The notes under the pieces were generated by a model. The model was not told the origin of the DNA. It was given only the letters and a program-made list of their open reading frames with translations, and ran no database searches. Positions 57,421-64,000 of a stretch of 64,000 nt of DNA are shown piece by piece. The position numbers and the translations under genes are program-made. The stretch spans positions 141,376-205,375 of the forward strand of contig NW_005178447.1 in the NCBI RefSeq assembly GCF_000341285.1. Reading direction: 5' to 3'. Source of the DNA: Galdieria sulphuraria (taxonomy: Eukaryota > Rhodophyta > Bangiophyceae > Galdieriales > Galdieriaceae). Positions within the stretch are counted from its first letter, which is position 1; the number at the start of each line of letters is the position of its first letter.

Positions 57421-57810
57421 AACTGTTTTTTCCCAACACACTGAAAGTCATGCTGTTCAAAGTAGTGGTAGTTGTAGCTGTCAAAAAGTGAAAAGGAAAC
57501 TTCACATTTTGTGCAAACAGCTTGCATTTGGATAGTATACAAAGTAGCTCTGAAAGAAACTCATGAAGGATCGGTTGAGCTTCTACAATATCACACGAGT
57601 GCAAATATTGATGCAGTCGTTTCCGACTAGAGTTTTTGGTTTGACTCTGAAGATAAAGTCCAACTTTTGGCAAATAATTCCTAGAAAGCATACGCAGACG
57701 AACAAAGTAGTTTGCACATTGACACGAACCATAAAGCATTTTTCTATTATCGCAGCAAAATCAAACCATTCGCCACTAAATGAAATTCAACCACAGCAAC
57801 AACAACAAAT

Positions 57811-58287
57811 ATGAGCCCGAGCCTAGTACAGTATGGCATAGTCATCACTTCTACAAAGAGAATGATTCCTGCTTCTATCTTTTACTCTTTTCTTCGTTGT
57901 TCGCATGAGTCGAGAATTGAAATTGTTTTATTTACTTCGAATTGTAAAATGACAGCAACGACAACAACAACAAGTGAAAGTTATACTGTAATACTGAGTG
58001 GTACATGGAATATTAATAATAGTTTTTGTGATAAAAGTACGAATTTGACATATTTTTTACCATAAAGGAAAATTGTATTGTTGACTTTACAAAATAAAAG
58101 GGCACCATTTGCACACTTACGACTATTCCTGTACCTTACTATCAGAAGGACTACAGACGGTCCTGATTTTGAACAGCGAATAGAGTATCCAGTTGCTTTT
58201 ACTGGTCGATTTTCGATTTTCTTGTATCTGTTTGAGACTAATCTTTATCTTTTGATTCTTGAAACGAACTTATTTGTTATCTCATGA
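57811..58287 (+). pseudogene. Possible decayed coding remnant
   Basis: Two successive short frames (57811-58065 and 58078-58287) separated by a stop show protein-like composition, with YTVILSGTW in the first and YPVAFTGRFSIFLYLFETN in the second. They resemble in style the remnants at 59.2-63.7 kb. No domain is recognised and no splice path is clear. Confidence 0.25.
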
Positions 58288-59227
58288 TAGTATGATGAAA
58301 CAACTAGTCGTCATTTCTTTTCCGAAAACGTCGACGTACAACCTTTCAGAAGCTTTTTTCATTGGAAATCCCGATCACAAAGAATCTCTTTGTCACGTGA
58401 TAGTTGTGTTGCATCTGGAGGGATAGGCAATTGATAGTCCAAGTGATCAATTCGAGACAATTTCGTCTGTTGAATCAATTAATCTTTGACAAGTGAACTT
58501 GCAGTATCATGAATGTGTACAACATACTGTTTCCAGTGATCTAGAATCTACTACTGATTTATCTGAACATATTGTAATGCTCTCATGTTGAAACCATCTC
58601 ATGGTTATTTGTGCTCCAGAACATTTCCATCTTACTTTTTCGACCCTAAGGCCAGCTTGATATGAAGTTAGTCATCTAGTCGATAAGGATAAGATAATGT
58701 CTCTATCTCGTTTTTTCTCTTCTTCATCGGCGTAATTGTAGAATGGTGAAGATCCTGTTCTTAAGAGTTGTAATATGTTCGAAAAACAATAGAATGCTCA
58801 TTGTACAAGAAAAGGGATGAAAATGATAAAAAGTAGTATCCAAAGACTGCGGTATGATGTAAATTCAAAGAAAGAATCAACTAGATTGCAGTTAAAGTTC
58901 TATACAAACGATCTGCTGAAAATACAAATTGAACTTGTCTTAGCACGAAATACTGGTTGTTTTCCCTTATTCATATGAATTGTCATAAAAGACAAAAATT
59001 TATGTTTTACATAGTATATACTTTTCAATGAAAGAATATAGAAAGGTCAGTTGAAAGAAATTCAAGGAAAAGAAGTAAATGAATGCTTCCCTGGCTTCAC
59101 AGGGTTAGAATATCAGACATATGATATACAGATTTTGAGGTTGATCCTCACAAAAAGCAGAATCAATTCTGTGATTTTTACACAAGTAGCAGCAAAACAA
59201 AAACTAAAAGTCTTGTTCTAATTTCAG

Positions 59228-59675
59228 GATCTTTTTGTAAATCCTTTGTTGCTTGAACTTTTTTTACAACCTTTGGTGGTTTCCTTCCCTCTTAATCTTC
59301 GACTATTGCCACAATTGATTCAAGTGATAAATGACAATGTATTTATGCCGTACCAATACCTTGTTCCTATTGATGAGTTGAATTTGAATCTTATTTTAGT
59401 GTGATATCCGAAACTATTCTGGTTACAGCTGTATTGAAGGAAGTAATAATCACTTGCTTTAGAGTACTCTGAATCTTACCACTTCTAGTTAAATCTCAAC
59501 AGGATATGGCACAATTATTCTAGTAGATACGTCAGAAAAGGTCTATTTGATTTCTTCCTTCTCTACGTATCTAGAAACTGGTAAATGTTTTATATTACTT
59601 GAATTGTATACTGAATTCAATGATTTACTGTTCAATGGAAAGAAAGTAAGATATCTCTTGATACTGCTCATTTAA
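59228..59675 (+). pseudogene. ATG-less open stretches, member of decayed family
   Basis: Right after an ATTTCAG acceptor-like site, a frame is open from 59228 to the stop at 59402-59404 (58 codons without an early Met), containing LRLLPQLIQVINDNVFMPYQ and LVPIDELNLNL. A second stretch follows another CAACAG site and is open from 59505 to 59675 (YGTIILVDTSEKVYLISSF ... LFNGKKVRYLLI). Composition is protein-like and hydrophobic. Both have diverged counterparts at 60773-61280. No start codon or complete gene could be built, so a fast-evolving spliced gene or a pseudogene are both possible. Confidence 0.35.
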
Positions 59676-60023
59676 AATAACAGCCTATATACGAGTTGGT
59701 CATATGTTGATTACTAGTCGAATATCTCATCAAGACGAAATTCTGTTTCATAAGTAAAATGAAATCTACTGCTATGATTCAACTCATGAATTCTGAGAGA
59801 TCTTACAATGAAACTGAATCGAACGAACGAATCAGTACCCCGAGAAAAACAAAATACCATATAGCATTAATAGTAGTAATAGTACTAAGGATTACGGAAG
59901 AATACAGAAGACGAAGAAATGAAGACAAAAAAACTAGAAAGAAACAGGAATGCCCAATTATTCCTCCGCAATATTGAATAAGTTTTCGTTGATCATTTCA
60001 TCCTAGATAGCTTCGCATGAATC

Positions 60024-60061
60024 GACTCAAGCGATGAATTGTAATGTATCTTTGCAGTGCC
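60024..60061 (+). repeat. Diverged copy of the NDNVF segment
   Basis: This 38-base stretch aligns without gaps to 59317-59354 at about three bases in four, and in the same frame keeps Q-x-x-N-x-N-V. Upstream and downstream similarity fades quickly. Confidence 0.45.
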
Positions 60062-60772
60062 ACGAATATAATACTACCAGTTTATATATTTTGATATGAA
60101 CTGGTTGTTTGTTCATATATAACTACGTTAACCTGTACTTGATTCAATTGATTACTACTTGTTTTGAAGTGCTTTTAGTTATACTATTTCGTTCCAACCA
60201 AGCATTACTGGGTACGCTATAGTCACTTCGCAGACAAGAGTAAGAAATCTGATGTCAATTTTTTTTCAAGTTTTCGCATCTAAATGCGTTGATTGTTAGA
60301 ACCGTTCAAACTTGACTATTGAAATATAGCCCTAATAATGAATGGAGTCAATGTGTTAGACAAGATAACGGCACAACTCGATCCACAAAAAGTTGAATCA
60401 ACGTTTTCATTCAAAACCAATGAGTTGGTCGTAAGACTAAAATACAATGTTATCTTTTTAGGGGTATCTATAAGAGAGTTGGTTGAATTGTCATTATGTG
60501 GACATTGGGTTATCCAATAGAGTTTCTGTTAGATAGTGTTTTTATAGGATGGCTTCTTTAAGGTAGAATTGATACTTTATTGACCACTAGTTGTCGAGTT
60601 GATAAAGACTTTGTACCGTTGCACTTGAAACCTCGCTGTTGTATGTACAGAGTCATCATATCCGAAGCAGTGTTTTATGTGGTCTTTAGGCTCCCTGTAT
60701 GCTTGATCCAGAATCGAATTGTCCAAGATTATCTCGAATTGCCTAAAATAATTTAGTCCTTACTCTAAAAGG

Positions 60773-61280
60773 ATGATTTACAGACTATTATTTGGATTAC
60801 GTAAAATCAAATTGAAGATCAATTCATGCGAGAATCAATACGTAAGAATCCGAATTGCAGCAAAGCATCAATGTTCCCTTGATATTTGTATGCTGTGTGC
60901 ACTACTGGACAGGTGGTCGACCATAATTCAATTTAGGTACATCTGTGGATTGACTTTCATATTGAATGACAATGTGTTCCTAGAACATTGAGAACATGTT
61001 ACTATTGATGAGCATAGATCAATCAGCATCCACCATTCTTGTATCTGTACGGAATTCAATTGAACTTTGTTTGAATCCAATTGTTCCTATCAATATTGGT
61101 GGAGCACGTTCTCGTTTTACTGCCTTGGTACCAAGCTCAACTTGCGTCATAGAATCATTATTTTTTTTTGATAAAGATACTGTGTTAAAAGTCTATTGCT
61201 TGTTTCTATTGACTGGTCGGAGAGTAGTCATCATATTGTTATCTTATCATTTCAAGAAAGTTGCAATTACTGAACACTAA
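60773..61280 (+). pseudogene. Second copy of the decayed family
   Basis: A frame at 60773-60991 ends in LTFILNDNVFLEH, matching VINDNVFMP of the copy at 59.3 kb. AATGACAATGT and CTATTGATGAG are 37 bases apart in both (59330 and 59367; 60965 and 61002). The next open stretch (60996-61280) contains STILVSVRNSIELCL, parallel to TIILVDTSEKVYLIS, and ends in a hydrophobic KVYCLFLLTGRRVVIILL. An in-frame stop separates the two parts here. Confidence 0.35.
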
Positions 61281-63489
61281 AAACTGAACTTTGAATTGAA
61301 ATGAAGTATGACAGCGATAAACTATACCATTCATAGACTACAGAATCATTTGATTTAGAACAAGATTCAACTAGGTTGTAGACGATTGGTCACAAACGAG
61401 CTGCAAAATGAAGCAGAGTAACCTTGCTGATACAAGCTATTTATCTCTTTTTTCATGTTTATATGTTATATAGTAAAAGATAAAGAAAATGATTCCTTTC
61501 ATTTCAACTTTTATACAACTCGCTAAACAAAAAATACACCAATTTGCTTTGGAAGAAAATATATGATGAAAGATATAAAGTGAAAAAAGAAAAAAATGGC
61601 TTTCTAGTTTAATAGACTACAGAGATAGTGTTATGAGCCAAAAGTCTTGACTTTGATTCTCTCTAGAAACATCAACGATACTCTTGTCGTCATTAATAGA
61701 AAAAGTATTCCCTAGTAGTATCTCATACTGGTAATAGTAGAGCGTTTATGGCATTTTGTTTTGTTTATCCATTCTACTGATATGCATGACCTGTATTTGA
61801 ACACCATAAGATAAAAAGTAGGCTGTTGAAACAATATGTTTAATGTTTGTGTATTTCATGGCATCCCTAATCGTTACAAATTGTCCAAAGCTTCAAAGAC
61901 CTGATTACTGTAGGCATTCTTTATCCTTTTCACACTCACCTTATTCTTCTTTCATCCCATTTTTCATATCGAAAATGAATATCATACAATCCTCACTGAT
62001 AGAAGACAATCAAATTTCTATTCGAAAAGGTAAAGTTTAGAATAAAGCAAGGCATATACAATCTTACTTGCAGAATCATTATTTGCATTTCTGTAGATAT
62101 TATTCTCTATATAGCTGTAACTTTCTTTACTGGTTTGGAAAGTGTAGACAACAACATTCATAGGAAGAACAATATCAAGTTTATGATTCAACTCGATCTC
62201 GACACTAGTATTCCATGAAGAAGGATATCACTCCTCATCATACTCGACGAATGGTTTTAGATTCGAACTAATCAATCTTATGTCAATCAACAACTTGACC
62301 GGAAGAAAGTTGCTTGTATTTATTTCCATTGCAAAAATCATTGAGGTCTTGGTACAAACTGGCAGAAATGATCATAAAAGCAGAATTTACTATCTGATTT
62401 GCACATTTGACGACAACAATAACAGCAACTCTTGGAAGAAATAGGACAACACTTCTCACTACACCATTGTTCTCGAAGAGTCGTGAACATAGCATTTCTT
62501 CTATAGTTCGTCATTTATTTAGAATTGTGAATGGTGTTTTACGACCACTCGCTTTGCCTATATTAAAAACTCAATACGTCCCTCAATTGTGGAACGGATA
62601 CATTTTTCTATCTAATCGACAAGACTAGAGACAATAGGGATATGAGCTAGTGTCCAGGAATCAGTTTAAATTCAACTGATTTCAAGATCATAGTTTCGAC
62701 TATGTTGAATCGAGTTTAAACTGTATTGAGTGGAGAAACAAGCGACTGTGCAAAACAGGGCAATCAACCATCAAACTAGTGAATAAGCCAGGTGCTTTGC
62801 TTGAGAGAATCAGAACAATGTCGGATTAAGAGCAATTTATTTTTTCTTTAAGCACCTTTCATTCTCTTATTCACGGAGCCTTACCTATAGAATTGCACGA
62901 GTTCGTCATAAATAGAATATTATTGGTTTCTGTCATATCATTCATGCCTAAAGACAAGCTCGATTTTAAGTTGCAGAAAGAGGGACTGTAATCTATCCTG
63001 GCCACTTTTGTATTGAACTTGGTGTCAAATAGAACGACTTGACCTTGTCCATTTGAATTCATATTTTCTTATGAATACTGTATTTGAGGAGTACCTATCA
63101 TATGCTATTTGAATTTACCCTTAGCTTTTTTTTCACTGTTTATCATACAGCTCATCCTGTAACTTAGTTCATAAAAGCCTTGGTATCGTTGAGACTATCA
63201 AGTTTTATGGCTATGAATTGTACAGTTTTGATAGAACCCAGTTGTCACCAATCTGTTTCATCAAGGATCGATTTGATAGTGGGACATATATAATGTCGCA
63301 GCTAACTACAAAATCATATTCATACGAGGCAATTCAACTCAACTGAAAGGAACTGTATGCTCAGCAACTTTAGAGATCATTCCCATTTTAAGTAGAAGAA
63401 CGCAAACATTCGGTTTTATGTTGTTTGAAAGATTGGAATCCACACGACAACTTGAGAAGATTGACGAAGAAGCACTTTGATCCTAACCT

Positions 63490-63714
63490 TTGATTGTTAG
63501 TACTTCAAGTCATGCTGAGACATATGGTTATGTCCGTTTACTTCCTTTGGTGAAAAAAGTTGTCCCTTACCTTTGTTATATTAAGCTATTACAAAATCAA
63601 GTTGATAACCTGGTACAGCTTTTACTAGTACAGGGTGCCTTTCACAGCAGACTCTTTGTTATCTTTATGGATGAAGAATTTAGTTTGGTTTGTATTGATT
63701 CATTGATTGAATGA
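63490..63714 (+). pseudogene. Third possible copy of the decayed family
   Basis: Frame of 74 codons after a TTGTTAG acceptor-like site, with GYVRLLPLVKKVVPYL, comparable to LNLRLLPQLIQVI of the copy at 59.3 kb. It then continues LVQGAFHSRLFVIFMDEEF. The similarity is short, so membership is tentative. Confidence 0.25.
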
Positions 63715-64000
63715 TTGATTGTTTTGGGTCATACTAGCCTATTTATTCATCAAGTGACAAATAATTGCACTTGGGCTGGGGAAATTGACTGATTCCAGTA
63801 TTTGAGGAATAGTAGTTGGTCAATTCTATTCAAAAAGGGGATCTAAGAATTCACTTTAGACAGATTGTTGTTTTGGGAGTCAAAGACAAGTTGTACCATA
63901 GAAAAAGATATATACAAGGTAAGTGATACAAATAGGGGTGGTTTCATTGTGCATTCTCAAGCTGAATACGGACTGGATGGACAGTGCTAATAGAAGAAAG

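Larger units (their letters stand above)
52346..64000. other. Gene-poor, repeat-bearing tail
   Basis: No intact gene can be supported in these 11.6 kb, in contrast to about one gene per 1.7 kb before. The sequence remains AT-rich but lacks long frames, clear exon chains and recognisable domains on either strand. It is made partly of diverged direct repeats and short ATG-less open stretches, annotated separately. No tRNA, rRNA, telomere-type repeat, terminal inverted repeat or reverse-transcriptase motif was seen. It could be a subtelomeric or otherwise fast-evolving region, or a graveyard of a multi-copy gene family. Confidence 0.65.

Noticed and set aside
57047-57739. 230-codon minus-strand frame in the tail
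   Set aside because: It overlaps repeat copy B, is not conserved in copy A, and its composition (Ser/Thr/Leu-rich) is what AT-rich non-coding DNA gives. I kept the repeat instead.

Overview
The window is nuclear DNA from a eukaryote with a compact, AT-rich genome. Genes lie about every 1.5-2 kb on both strands, most are split by GT-AG introns of roughly 45-60 bases, and many intergenic gaps are 10-150 bases. A plastid sulfolipid pathway (SQD1 and SQD2), an EGY-like site-2 protease, a plant-type polyamine/amino-acid permease and a plant-type malonyl-CoA synthetase point to a photosynthetic eukaryote. Together with the tiny introns and high coding density this best suggests a cyanidiophycean red alga such as Galdieria. 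That assignment is inference from gene content, not from a database match.

Region 1 to 14.4 kb: C-terminal end of an M50 site-2 protease, cobalamin-independent methionine synthase, malonyl-CoA synthetase, a 1.3-kb gene-free stretch with microsatellites, a CZIB/DUF866 zinc protein, a Pumilio RNA-binding protein (minus), UTP21/WDR36 of the small-subunit processome, and a SAP30-like candidate.

Region 14.4 to 24.2 kb: a divergent aldo-keto reductase / RMND1-like pair, two small or uncharacterised multi-exon genes (one resembling ATP synthase subunit e), a rhomboid protease, ketopantoate reductase, an unusual ubiquitin-like/STI1-like/FKBP fusion, and the ribophorin II/Swp1 subunit of oligosaccharyltransferase.

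Region 24.2 to 38 kb: a secreted Thr-Pro-linked two-module protein, a PPR protein, a COG1-like Golgi tether, a membrane J-protein, then UDP-sulfoquinovose synthase (SQD1) and sulfoquinovosyl transferase (SQD2) head to head across 150 bases, and a PUT-type permease.

Region 38 to 52.3 kb: UBC13, ribosomal protein eL13, NOP4/RBM28, a TRM9-type tRNA methyltransferase, a 647-aa membrane orphan, an organelle-type MutS, a NUMOD3-motif protein and an NUP214-like nucleoporin.

Region 52.3 to 64 kb contains no intact gene that I can support. It holds strongly diverged direct repeats and several ATG-less open stretches that look like decayed or fast-evolving copies of one another. This is the least ordinary part of the window. 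Exon coordinates were derived by hand from reading frame, splice consensus and family knowledge; apart from junctions flagged as uncertain, all exon sums are multiples of three.
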